NCBI GenBank assembly: GCA_035294265.1
Contig: DATGLK010000004.1
Coordinates: 18,277 to 82,276 of the forward strand
Reading direction: 5' to 3'
From: Candidatus Binataceae bacterium
GTDB lineage: Bacteria; Desulfobacterota; Binatia; Binatales; Binataceae
DNA length: 64,000 nucleotides
The notes under the pieces were generated by a model that saw only the letters and a program-made list of their open reading frames with translations, searched no databases and was not told where the DNA came from. Made by a program: the position numbers and the translations under genes. Below, piece by piece: positions 9,027 through 18,300 of this stretch (the stretch's first letter is position 1; each line of letters opens with the position of its first letter).

Positions 9027-10523
9027 TCAGTCGTAGATTCCATCCATGAACCAGCGGCTGGTGGCGAGATCGTGGTAGAGGCGATAAATCGCGCCGTCAC
9101 TCAGAGCCATCTCGTAGTAATCGCGGGCAAAACCGCCAGTTGCCGGCCGATCCCACCATTCACCTTGCCGCCGCCACGGTCCCGCCATCGCGACCACGCG
9201 CGCGCTTATCCCCTCGCCGCGCACGAATTCGGGCAGCCCGCGTGCGCATAGCACCTCGACTGCATGAGCCGGTCGCAGCGCGCGAATTACCATGCAATTG
9301 AACTCGGCCGCCGGCGCGCTGGGTTGTGGCCTGGGCGGAGGGGGTGCGAAAGGATGACGTTCCAAAGCCTCGGGGCGATAGGAGTTGGCAGGGAGCAGAG
9401 TGCCTACCCGATCCGGACCGCACAACGTCACCAAGCGTGCCAGCGTGGTTTGCAACCGCTCCGGCGCGGGCGTGGGGGGTAGAAAAAGATCGCTTTGAGC
9501 CGGGCGCGGCAGGCTGGGCTGCGCGCTCAAGGTGATTTTCTCGACTCCGGCGAGGGGCGGCTGTTTTTCCAACTCCAGCAGGAGCAATGCCAGCAAAGGG
9601 CGCACTTCATGGGTGGGCGCGGCCAGCGCGATGTGGCGCTCGTCGTGGCGATGGTCGGTCAGGGCCAGCGACAAATTCAAGGCACCCACGCTCAGGCCGC
9701 GTATCCTCAGCCGTGCACTCAGCCGCTCCAAGAGCGCGCGCAGAATAAAGCTCAGCGGCCCCAGGCTCTCCAGCCCGTACTCCAGATCCATTCCCTCGAT
9801 GAATTCTTCGGCCGCCGGCGTGCAGACCAGGACGGCGCCGTTACGATCGCCGCGCAGCAGATGGAGCAACGACAGCGCCTCGGGGCCCATCCTGCCGCCC
9901 AGCTCCGCGGCGTCCAGCCGCGCCAGATCGCCCAGGCGGCGGATTCCCAGCCGCTCCAGCCGCGCTTCCAGCTCGGGGTTGGTTACCAGCTCCAGCGGCA
10001 GCCAGTTGAGGAACTCCGCTTCCCGGCCAGGATCGATAACTCGGATCGGGCCGCATGCGGCGGCCAGCGCGGCCACGCTTTTGCTGGCCGCGATTCCCAC
10101 CGCCGGCGCAATTCCTACCGCACGCGCACGGCGGACTAATTCGAGCGCCAGGAGCTGATCGGGGCCGTAAAGCGCATTGAGGCCGGCCAAATCCAGGAAG
10201 AGCTTGCCCGGCTCCGCTACTTCTATCAGAGGTGAAAAAGAGGCGGCGACATCAAGCAGGGCGGCCGCGGCGGCCTGCTCCAGGGCGGGTGCACGCGGGA
10301 CCACTATCAGATCAGGGAGTACCGCGCGCCCTTGCGCCACGGTCATGCCGGTGACAATTCCTAGGCGCGCTGCCGCCGGCGCAACAAATCCCAGCGGCGC
10401 TCGCATCCCCGCCCCCAAGCTGATCGCGAAGGCTGCCTCTCGCAGCTCCGGGGCGGCCCGGCGATAGGCTGCCAATGGCAGGTCTTTGATCAGCAGACAG
10501 GCGATTCGTCGGCCCGAGGGCAT
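9027..10523 (-). CDS. imuB: ImuB, Y-family polymerase-like mutasome subunit
   Basis: ImuB is a catalytically inactive Y-family polymerase relative that docks DnaE2 onto the beta clamp. The 498-residue product has the Y-family palm and finger framework. The acidic catalytic positions are not conserved: the first motif reads ACLLIKDLP and the second LFLDLAGL without the usual SxDE. A clamp-binding motif QSDLF is visible at residues 343-347, inside the expected long linker after the little-finger domain. It starts 13 bases after imuA ends and is followed at once by dnaE2, the standard cassette order. Confidence 0.93.
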   Translation of the reverse strand: MPSGRRIACLLIKDLPLAAYRRAAPELREAAFAISLGAGMRAPLGFVAPAAARLGIVTGMTVAQGRAVLPDLIVVPRAPALEQAAAAALLDVAASFSPLIEVAEPGKLFLDLAGLNALYGPDQLLALELVRRARAVGIAPAVGIAASKSVAALAAACGPIRVIDPGREAEFLNWLPLELVTNPELEARLERLGIRRLGDLARLDAAELGGRMGPEALSLLHLLRGDRNGAVLVCTPAAEEFIEGMDLEYGLESLGPLSFILRALLERLSARLRIRGLSVGALNLSLALTDHRHDERHIALAAPTHEVRPLLALLLLELEKQPPLAGVEKITLSAQPSLPRPAQSDLFLPPTPAPERLQTTLARLVTLCGPDRVGTLLPANSYRPEALERHPFAPPPPRPQPSAPAAEFNCMVIRALRPAHAVEVLCARGLPEFVRGEGISARVVAMAGPWRRQGEWWDRPATGGFARDYYEMALSDGAIYRLYHDLATSRWFMDGIYD

Positions 10524-10536
10524 GGCACGGACACCC

Positions 10537-11352
10537 TCAGGCTCGACGGGCCAGCGGGCGCGCTAAACCATTCCCGCGCCAAGCTGACGGTTCTATCGGT
10601 GCGGTCAAGCAATGCCATCGGGCGACGCGCGCACAGGGACCCAGCTTATTGCGGCTGATTAGTCCCGCTACCTCGATCCCATTAAACAGGGCGGGGCGAG
10701 CGGTAGCATTGATAGTTCCAGCTCGCGGCCACAATAGCTGTCCCCTTATATGGTCGCGATTGAAGAGGGGCTGCGTACAGCGCAATTCCAGGCTGAGGGC
10801 GGCGAAAGTACCGCATAGGGGACGGCGGGCCAGAATAATCAGCGCGCTGCCGGCGCGTTCGGCCAGCCGCGCCAACCGCAGCCCCACGCTGGGTGCCAAT
10901 GGTGTCCGGCAGGGTTCCAAATCGAGTACGATCAAGCCGAAACCGCCGGCCGCAAGCAGCAGCTCGGTAGCCTTCAAGCAATTCTTTAAGATTGACGGAA
11001 AACACGGGCCTTCCTGAGCGTACATTGGAGGATTAACCCACAGAATCCGGCGTGCATCGCCGCCCCCCGCGATAATCGAGGCAGGATCGAAGGCGTTGGG
11101 CAGATCGACTATCGCTACAGTCTCGCCCGCGCGGCTGGCGGCGATAATGAAGCTGGCCCCCAGGGAGCTTTTGCCCGAGCTTGGACCACCGGTAAATTCG
11201 CTGATCCGGCCGCGGGGGATGCCGCCCTGAAGCCAGCGGTCGATAGGGCCGATTACCGCACTCAGGCGCCGCTGTTTGCGAGTTATTTCGCGCCCCCGAA
11301 AAACTCCAGCGATACTTGAGATATTCGAAGACTGGGCGAGCGGCGCTGCCAT
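10537..11352 (-). CDS. imuA: ImuA, RecA-like mutasome protein
   Basis: ImuA is a RecA/SulA-like accessory protein of the ImuA-ImuB-DnaE2 mutasome. The 271-residue product has a P-loop-like GGPSSGKSS (about residues 55-63) and the downstream strand VAIVDLPNAFDP of RecA-type folds; the C-terminal half is divergent, as is usual in this family. It is the first gene of the operon. No Shine-Dalgarno sequence is visible before the ATG, and a good promoter lies so close upstream that a leaderless transcript is possible. Confidence 0.9.
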   Translation of the reverse strand: MAAPLAQSSNISSIAGVFRGREITRKQRRLSAVIGPIDRWLQGGIPRGRISEFTGGPSSGKSSLGASFIIAASRAGETVAIVDLPNAFDPASIIAGGGDARRILWVNPPMYAQEGPCFPSILKNCLKATELLLAAGGFGLIVLDLEPCRTPLAPSVGLRLARLAERAGSALIILARRPLCGTFAALSLELRCTQPLFNRDHIRGQLLWPRAGTINATARPALFNGIEVAGLISRNKLGPCARVARWHCLTAPIEPSAWRGNGLARPLARRA

Positions 11353-11358
11353 CCCGCT

Positions 11359-11387
11359 ATTTTCGTTTTTTATTCGCTTTTTGTCAA
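11359..11387 (-). promoter_or_regulatory. Candidate imuA-imuB-dnaE2 promoter with possible LexA-type direct repeat
   Basis: On the minus strand a perfect -35 TTGACA (11387-11382) is followed after 17 bases by GAAAAT (11364-11359, 4 of 6 to the -10 consensus). Between and overlapping them lies a direct repeat CGAA-N7-CGAA (11376-11362). It resembles the spacing of the alphaproteobacterial-type LexA box (GAAC-N7-GAAC) but matches only partly. The expected transcription start falls at or next to the imuA ATG. This is inference from position and pattern. Confidence 0.45.
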
Positions 11388-11530
11388 ACGCTCAGAGTTA
11401 AGTGCTTCCGCAGCGCTCGCTTCCTCTCTCTCCTTGGTCAGAGGGGAAAAAGATTGAGGAAAAAGCCTTTATCCAGTGCTGTTTTAAGTAGCGTGCCGAT
11501 CTCGCCCCCAGCGAGTTCAGCTACGTTAGT

Positions 11531-11556
11531 GGCGCGGGCGGGCCCCTGCCCGCGCC
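11531..11556. repeat. GC-rich inverted repeat between FkbM and imuA genes
   Basis: Perfect 9-bp arms GGCGCGGGC and GCCCGCGCC flank an 8-base loop. It lies after the FkbM gene stop and upstream of the imuA promoter. There is no T-run on either side, so it is not a standard intrinsic terminator; it may be a transcript-end stabiliser or a dispersed repeat. Confidence 0.5.
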
Positions 11557-11613
11557 AGCGATAGCGGGCACGGTGAGGCCCGCCCCAACCTGGTTGAGGT
11601 GGCCGTGGCGCCT

Positions 11614-12360
11614 TCAGCGCGCGCGCTCGAAGAGCGCATCCAGTTGAAGAATCTCACTGCTGCGCGGTTCGGTCAGCCATCCCACGGGGCGTAAAAACTT
11701 GAAACCGGTCTGCGCCATTATCTCGACCAGATCGAGGAAGAGGGGCTCGCCGTCGTACAGGGGGCGCAACGAGGTTTCGGCGATCACCCATCGCACCCGC
11801 GCCAGCATCGCGCTGGCACCCGCGATCACCTTGGCTTCATAACCCTGGACATCGAGCTTGAGCAGGACTGGCGGCGGGAGTTCCAGAGAGCCGAAGAATT
11901 GGTCGAGGGTGGATACTTTGATCAGGATAGACCCGACTTCACGGGCGTTCGGGAAGGCCTCGCGATGGCCCTGGCCCAGCGGCAGTAGAGAGCTTGAATG
12001 GCTGTGCGCATTGAGATGGAACTGGCGCTCTCCGGCAGCTTCGCCCAGCGCCAGGGAATGTGCTTCGACCTGGGGCAGCGAGGCGGTATTGCGTTTGAGC
12101 TGCTCCCAGACTTGTGGGATTGGCTCGAAGGCGTAGAGCTTGGAGGGCGCGAGCAGCTTGACGGCGGCGACCGCGAACTGGCCCGCGTTGGCGCCGACGT
12201 CGATTACCGTTTGTGGGTGTATATTCTGTCGGCGCAGCGCGTCCACCATCCGGAACGAGGTCAGTGAGAACTTCGGCCACTTACATAGCGCCCGCGCAAT
12301 CCGTAATTTTTCCCCAATCTCAGCCCCAAAAATCATCGACGGCATCTTTTCATACTTCAT
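11614..12360 (-). CDS. FkbM-family SAM-dependent methyltransferase
   Basis: The 248-residue protein has the class I methyltransferase glycine motif VIDVGANAGQFA (about residues 54-65), the acidic YAFEPIP strand after it, and the LKLDVQGYE segment (about 167-175) characteristic of FkbM O-methyltransferases. Members methylate hydroxyls on polyketides or on glycans such as O-antigen sugars. The local context does not decide between these. It appears to be a single-gene unit. Confidence 0.85.
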   Translation of the reverse strand: MKYEKMPSMIFGAEIGEKLRIARALCKWPKFSLTSFRMVDALRRQNIHPQTVIDVGANAGQFAVAAVKLLAPSKLYAFEPIPQVWEQLKRNTASLPQVEAHSLALGEAAGERQFHLNAHSHSSSLLPLGQGHREAFPNAREVGSILIKVSTLDQFFGSLELPPPVLLKLDVQGYEAKVIAGASAMLARVRWVIAETSLRPLYDGEPLFLDLVEIMAQTGFKFLRPVGWLTEPRSSEILQLDALFERAR

Positions 12361-12597
12361 GTCCGGGCGAAACGCCCAGGTAGGAAGGCAAACCCCGAGG
12401 TAAAGATCCTATGAGGATTATCCTGCGCGCAGTTATAAATGCTGAGCAAGCCGCCAACGGATGCTGCACACCTGGTGGCGCAGATGGTTACTAGCACGAT
12501 AGCGCAAGCATGCAGGCCAACTCTCGCCACCGTGCCCTCAACCGTTTCTTCGGTGACAGGGTGTTTTGCGTGCTCGATTGCAGTACGTCTGCTGTCG

Positions 12598-12672
12598 TGG
12601 TGGGCGGTGCAGGTTTCGAACCTGCGACCCCCGGCTTGTAAGGCCGATGCTCTACCGCTGAGCTAACCGCCC
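12598..12672 (-). tRNA. tRNA-Val (anticodon UAC)
   Basis: The minus strand folds into a complete cloverleaf. The acceptor stem is GGGCGGT/ACCGCCC, the D-arm GCTC...GAGC, the anticodon stem TCGGC/GCCGG with loop CTTACAA (anticodon TAC), and the T-arm GCAGG-TTCGAAA-CCTGC. The discriminator is A at 12601 and a genomically encoded CCA occupies 12600-12598. Confidence 0.97.
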
Positions 12673-12938
12673 ACGGAATAACCTTCGCAACTTATCGCGG
12701 TTGCGACAACGTCGCTTGGCACCGCACGATTGACGCCACACCAATAATAGACGGCCGAAAGGAATTCGGCGACCCCGGCCCGCCACGCGGCCGCCTCCGA
12801 GTCGGAAGGCGTCAATCACGGGCGGGTAGAGAATCAGACCCGGCGGGCGCAAGCAACCTCTCGAGCCGATGACGAGCCGCATTGGCAAGCGGGGAAAGGC
12901 CCGGAGAAGACCATTGGCCAGCCCTCTGATCAATGCCC

Positions 12939-15221
12939 CTATTTGGTCTCCAGTTCGAATACGACCGGCTGCGTGGCAGGCGGAGGGCTGGGCGGCTTTT
13001 TACGCGACAGCCCTAAGCGCGAATTCCAGCCGCCCGAGGGCGCCACGGGCGCGGAGGCGGCAACCTCCATCTTGTCCAGGTAGAGACTGATAGCATGGTC
13101 GCGCGGATAACGTTCAGCCAGCTTGCGCATCGCCTCCCAGCCTTGGGGCTGGGAACCGTTGACTAGCTGGTGCACCGCGGCGGAGAAACTCTGATAGAAG
13201 CCCAAATCCAGCGAGTCTTTCGCGCGGCCGGCGATTTCCACGATAGCCACCGGATGCTGCTTGCCCTTGACCCGCACCAGACCCATGGTGCGGGTGATAT
13301 ATTCGCCCTGGGCTTCGGCGTAAGTCTGCTCGTTGACCAGAAACCGCACATCGAAGAAGCGCGTCAGGCCTTCGATCCGCGAGGCCAGGTTGACGGTGTC
13401 GCCAATCACCGAATAGTCAAAGCGCTGCTTGCCGCCGAAATTGCCGACGATCGCATCGCCAGTGGCGATACCGATGCCGATGGAAAGGTCGGCAAAGGCG
13501 GGAGCGGTTTGGCGCAATTTGTCCAGCGCCCCCAGCATCGCCAGCCCGCAGTCCACGGCGCTGCGCGCCGGGTTGGGCATGGTGGCGGGCGCGCCCCAAA
13601 ACGCCATAATCCCGTCGCCCATCAACTTGTCCACCACGCCTCCGCTTTGCATGATCACGTCGATCATCGCGGTCATATAGGTATTGAGCACCGCCACCAG
13701 CTCCTCGGGCGGCGTCCGCTCGGCGCGGCTGGTGAATCCTTTGATATCGGCGAACAGGATGCTCAAGTGGCGCCGTTCGCCGCCCAGCTTGAGCGCTCGC
13801 GGGTCTCGCACCAGAGTTTCGATGACCGCGGGATGGAGATAGAACTCGAAGGCCCGCCGCAGGTAGCGCCGATCCTGCTCCTCGGTGAGATAACGGTAAC
13901 TGCTAAGACCGCCGTAGGTGACGAAGGCGATGACCACCGGAGTAACCACTCCGACCATCAGGCCGTCGGCCAGAAGCAGGTGCTGTGCCGCCAAGTAGTA
14001 GAGTAGGCACAGCACCAGGGCGGCGGCGCCCGCCCAGGCGGCCGAGAGCAAGGCTACAGCCGCGCTCACCGCAAATCCGATCGTTAGCGCGCCCACCTGC
14101 TGCATTCCGGCCGTTACCGCGGTACGGCGGATGAAGTCCCCGACCAGCAGATTGTCGATCGCGTTGGCGTTGATTTCGACGCCGGGAAAGTTCGAGCCCA
14201 CCGCGGTCGACCATTTGTCGCCCAGCCCCAGCGCGGTCGCTCCGACCAGGACGATCTTGCCCGCCAGTTTGTCGGCCGCCACCCGATGGGCCACGATGTC
14301 GCTGACCGAGTAGTAGGGGAAGGTGTAGGCGGGACCGCGGAAGTTAACCAGCATTTTGCCCTGATCATCCACCGGCACCTCGATCGCTCCGACCTTGACG
14401 GCGGCAACCCCGTAGTTCGCCAGCGTAAGCGAGGTCATCGCACCGCCCGCGTAGGCGCTGGCCAAGGCCAGGAACAGGGGCTCGCAGTAGCGGTCGCCCA
14501 AGCGGATCACCAGCATCTCTGTGCGAAAGATTCCATCGGGATCGCTGGGCGCGTCGATGTATGCCGTGCCGCGCGCGGCGCGGTTGAGCACCGGCTGGTT
14601 GGGCATGTAGGCGATCGCGATTGGCAGGGACGGACGTGGGCCGGGGGGAAGCCGTACCAAGCCGTAGGTCATCGGTCCCGGCGGCACCACATGGCTTAAA
14701 AATCCGGGGTTCACTTGGCCGCGGTTGTGGGAGTCCGGAAGCTCCAGCGGATAGCCGATAAAAACCTTTCCCTGCGCCTTTATCGCCGCGGCCAAGGCCG
14801 GATCGTTGGCCGGTCCCAGTGCCCGCTCGATAGGATCCAGCGGCGCTCCGGCCCGGCGCAGCTCCGTGATGATGTTGGCGCGCGCCTGATCGGCGTTGTC
14901 GGCTTCGCTGAAGACCATGTCGAAGCCGATGACCGCGACGTGATAGGCCTGCAGCGCCGAGACCAGCTTGGCGATCGTGGCCCTGGGCCAGGGCCATCGG
15001 CCCAGTTCGGCCACGCTCTTGTCGTCGATCGCGGCGATCGCCACCACACCCGTGGGCGCTTTGACGCCGCGAGCATACAGGCGCAGGTCATCGGCTTTGA
15101 GCTCGATGAAGTTCAGCAGCGTGGGATAGTGAGAGTTGAGCACAAACAGCGCTACCGTGATCGAAGCGCCTATGAGAAAGGTGCGCAGCCTGCCGGACAA
15201 AATCTTTGTCAATGCGCCCAT
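12939..15221 (-). CDS. CHASE2-domain class III adenylate/guanylate cyclase
   Basis: This membrane sensor (760 residues) should make cAMP or cGMP from NTP in response to an extracytoplasmic signal. After an N-terminal membrane helix (about 13-29) comes a periplasmic CHASE2 domain (about 35-360; DDKSVAELGRWPWPR, FSEADNADQ, IVLVGATALG). Three membrane helices follow (about 374-440), then a class III cyclase domain (about 480-665). Metal-binding Asp492 (ADIKGF) and Asp536 (MGDGIMAF), substrate residues Lys598 and Asp608, and Asn611/Arg615 (NLASR) are all present, so it should be active, more likely as an adenylate cyclase. A Pro-rich tail follows. It lies 155 bases downstream of the LVIVD cytochrome gene on the same strand, which may place it in the redox cluster. 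Confidence 0.92.
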   Translation of the reverse strand: MGALTKILSGRLRTFLIGASITVALFVLNSHYPTLLNFIELKADDLRLYARGVKAPTGVVAIAAIDDKSVAELGRWPWPRATIAKLVSALQAYHVAVIGFDMVFSEADNADQARANIITELRRAGAPLDPIERALGPANDPALAAAIKAQGKVFIGYPLELPDSHNRGQVNPGFLSHVVPPGPMTYGLVRLPPGPRPSLPIAIAYMPNQPVLNRAARGTAYIDAPSDPDGIFRTEMLVIRLGDRYCEPLFLALASAYAGGAMTSLTLANYGVAAVKVGAIEVPVDDQGKMLVNFRGPAYTFPYYSVSDIVAHRVAADKLAGKIVLVGATALGLGDKWSTAVGSNFPGVEINANAIDNLLVGDFIRRTAVTAGMQQVGALTIGFAVSAAVALLSAAWAGAAALVLCLLYYLAAQHLLLADGLMVGVVTPVVIAFVTYGGLSSYRYLTEEQDRRYLRRAFEFYLHPAVIETLVRDPRALKLGGERRHLSILFADIKGFTSRAERTPPEELVAVLNTYMTAMIDVIMQSGGVVDKLMGDGIMAFWGAPATMPNPARSAVDCGLAMLGALDKLRQTAPAFADLSIGIGIATGDAIVGNFGGKQRFDYSVIGDTVNLASRIEGLTRFFDVRFLVNEQTYAEAQGEYITRTMGLVRVKGKQHPVAIVEIAGRAKDSLDLGFYQSFSAAVHQLVNGSQPQGWEAMRKLAERYPRDHAISLYLDKMEVAASAPVAPSGGWNSRLGLSRKKPPSPPPATQPVVFELETK

Positions 15222-15376
15222 CCGCTATTGAATAGTAGCTCTAACTGAATTTAAGCGCCAATGCCGGATTTCTGGTGAGGTTACGCTAAATTTGGATGCG
15301 TCAATTGCTTAAATACAAGACTCGCAAAAGACGGCCGTTGATATCGAAAGCAGAAGCTTGGCCGAATCGGATCTTC

Positions 15377-18300
15377 TCAATGGCGTCGCTGGGCCACGTC
15401 GCCGGCCGGGTCGGGTTGGTCGTTGACGATGTAGGGCTTGCCGTTGCGGATATATAGCGCGCGCATTTCAGACTGGGTGAACGGTCGCGCACCCAAGCGA
15501 TCGAAGACTGCAATCTGATGGCCGCTCTCATCCACCGCCCGATCGCGATCGAGTCCCTTGGGCAGCGCGAGCGCGCGCCCCGAGGTGGGAAAGGTGGCTA
15601 TCAGGCGGGGGCTTACGCGTGGTGAAAAGCCTTGGTAGCCGGGGGTTTCAGGTGACATCAGCTCAACCACGCGCAAGCCGTTTTTGCCGTCGGCCAGGTA
15701 GGCGAAAAGGCTGGCGTCGGTCATGCCAAGCTTGGTGTCGTTGAGATCATCGATCTGGCCGCCGGCGTTGAAGACCTGATCGATCTCGGGGTGTTCGGGC
15801 CGGCGCACGTTGACGATTACCAGCCCCTGCCGTCCCGCGGAGACGTAGGCATAGGTGCGGGCGACATAGATGTTCCGCGCGTCAGCCAGCTTTACCACTG
15901 CGCCCGGCACCGGCTGGGGATGATCGAGGTCGGTGACATCGAGTACTTTCATCCCTTCGGCATCGACCACGAAGGCGTAGCGGAACTGCACCTGGAGCGC
16001 GCGCGGCGCTCGCAGCCAGGGTGCGCCCAGCTCCGAAACCAGGCGCGGCCGCAGGGGATCGGCGATGTCGATTACCGCCAGTCCGCGCCGGCACAGCACG
16101 TAGGCATAATGGCCGACTATCGCAAGATTGAGCGCCCCGTTGAGCCGGCCTTGGGGATTGAAGGTCGCGCCGCGGCTGAGAAAATTGTTGTCCGGATTGC
16201 CGTCGCCCAAGGTCGCGACGTTGACCGTGATCAGTCCCTCATCGCGATCGGTGACGTACACATAGGCGTACATCGCGGGAATCGGCGCTTCCAGGTTTTG
16301 CGGCTGGCGGGAGCGGGCGGGGTCGATCAGCAGGGTGCTTGGAAGCGCGACGGCGGTGGCGAATCTGCTCCTGACGTAAGTGCGCTGACCCAGCGGCGAG
16401 ACCGGAGCAGTGATGATGCGCTCGGCAAAATCCTTGTCATCGATATGGGCGATGTCATAGACCTCCAGGCCGCCCGGGCCGTCGGCGGTATAGAGGTATT
16501 CGCCGCGGTTCTGGATACTCAGACAATCGGCCGAGCCGTGGCGGTAGTTCTCGGTCAGCCGCCGGCCGGCTTTGACGAAGGCCGCATATTCGTCGGGATA
16601 GGCAAGCTGGTGCAGGTGGCTGCCGAAGACCGCCTGCGGCTCGTCGCGCTGGGTGACCGCCACGGCCTGCAGACCGTCGCGCCCTTCGGCGACCCAGGCG
16701 AAGCGGCCGATGAAATTGACGAAGTTGGTGCCCAGCATCAAGAGCTGCGCCAGCCGGGCATTATTGTCGTTTTCCGCCGACAGGTGGCAATCGGTGCAGC
16801 GCCGCGTCTCGGTGCTGCGCACGGTATGGGGCACGGCGGTGCTGAAGGCCTCGCCCGAGTAGCCGTCGGCCGAGACCGGTTGCTGTTGGGTGTAGATCAC
16901 GTCGCGGCGGGCGTTATAGGAGCTGACCAGCACCGCGCACGAGGAGCGGGCGGGGGCGATCCGATTGCCGGTTACGACACCATCGCGGGCGAGCATGAAA
17001 ACGTCGCTGCGCAGGGTTTGGAAGTCGTAACTGGTCCAGTTGCGGGTCATGTCGCCGTCGTAATGGAGCAGCGGCCGGCGCATGTTGGCCTTCATCGGCA
17101 GATGGCAGCCGAAGCAACTTGGTACCCAGGCCGAATGGCAGCTCTGACAGGTCATCTGGGAGAGCGGATGGGCGAGCTGGGAATCGGCAACCTTGAGGTC
17201 GCCCCAGGTTTTGCCGTCCTTCTCAATGGTATGGGCGTAACGGGCTGGCTCATCGGCGAGCCGGTAATGGGGCGAATGGGCGTCGTCCAGATCCACGAGT
17301 TGCGGTACGACCCATCGCTTGTAACCCATCGAGGACTGCTGGCGGATGGCGAAGCGAGTGTCGATAAAGCGGTTGCCGAAATCGGTTCTCCGGGTAGCGG
17401 GATAAGTGCGCATGTTGATCGGCCGCCCGTGCTCCCACCCGGCGTTGCCGCTGGCGGTCAGCGTGGCGCGCCGATTAAAGCTGCCGTGGCAATCCTCGCA
17501 GCGGATCGCGATGGCGTTGCGGACCTCGCCGTAGAGCTTGCCATTGCCGTGGGCGTCGAGCTCGAAGTGACAATCGGCGCATTGCATGCCGGCTTCCTGG
17601 TGAAGGTCGTCGAGCTTGACCGCGCGGCGCCATTTATCGGGCGCGCTGGAGGGAATCACGCGATTATTTGCGTCGAGCAGCCGCCCGCCTTCATCAAGCT
17701 TCCAGACGTAGCGAAAAATCCATCCATGGCCGTGGAAATCGGCAATCTGGACGTGCTTCAACTGGGGATTGAGCTTCGCCGAGTCGGCCAGGAAGGCCGG
17801 GTCCGACCAGCGCCCGCGTACCGCGGCGGCCTCGGGATTGGCCATCAGATCGATTGCGGTCTGGTCGGCGCTCTTGTGCGCGTCGTGGGGCGGATAGAAA
17901 AATTCGCCGTCGCTTTCGTTGTCCCACCAGATCGTCCCGTAATAGCTGTTGACCACGTTGGTGCCGGGATGGACGTGGCAGACCACGCATTGCGAGGAGG
18001 GGATCGCGTCAGTGAATTGATGGCGGATAGGGAAACCCGAGACGTGATGGTCAATCGCCTGGTCAGCGGAAAAGCTCCGGCCGAGGTTGCCGTAGCGAGC
18101 ATATTTGGCCGAATGGCTGGGATCGCGATCGTTGGCGTAAATCACATGGCAGGCGCTGCATCCGCTGCTGCGGAAGTCGCCGGGATGGTCGTTGGTGCCC
18201 AGCATCCACAGCGTGGGATCGAGCAGGCGAGTCTTCTGCAGGCTTAGAAATACCGGATCGGTGCGCACCTCGGTGCCTAGGCCACGGCTGCTCAGCCGAT

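Noticed and set aside
15791-18247. 818-codon open frame antisense to the LVIVD cytochrome gene
   Set aside because: It is a GC-driven shadow: Ala/Val/Gly-heavy translation, no start signal, no domain, and it is fully covered by a gene with ten haem motifs on the other strand.
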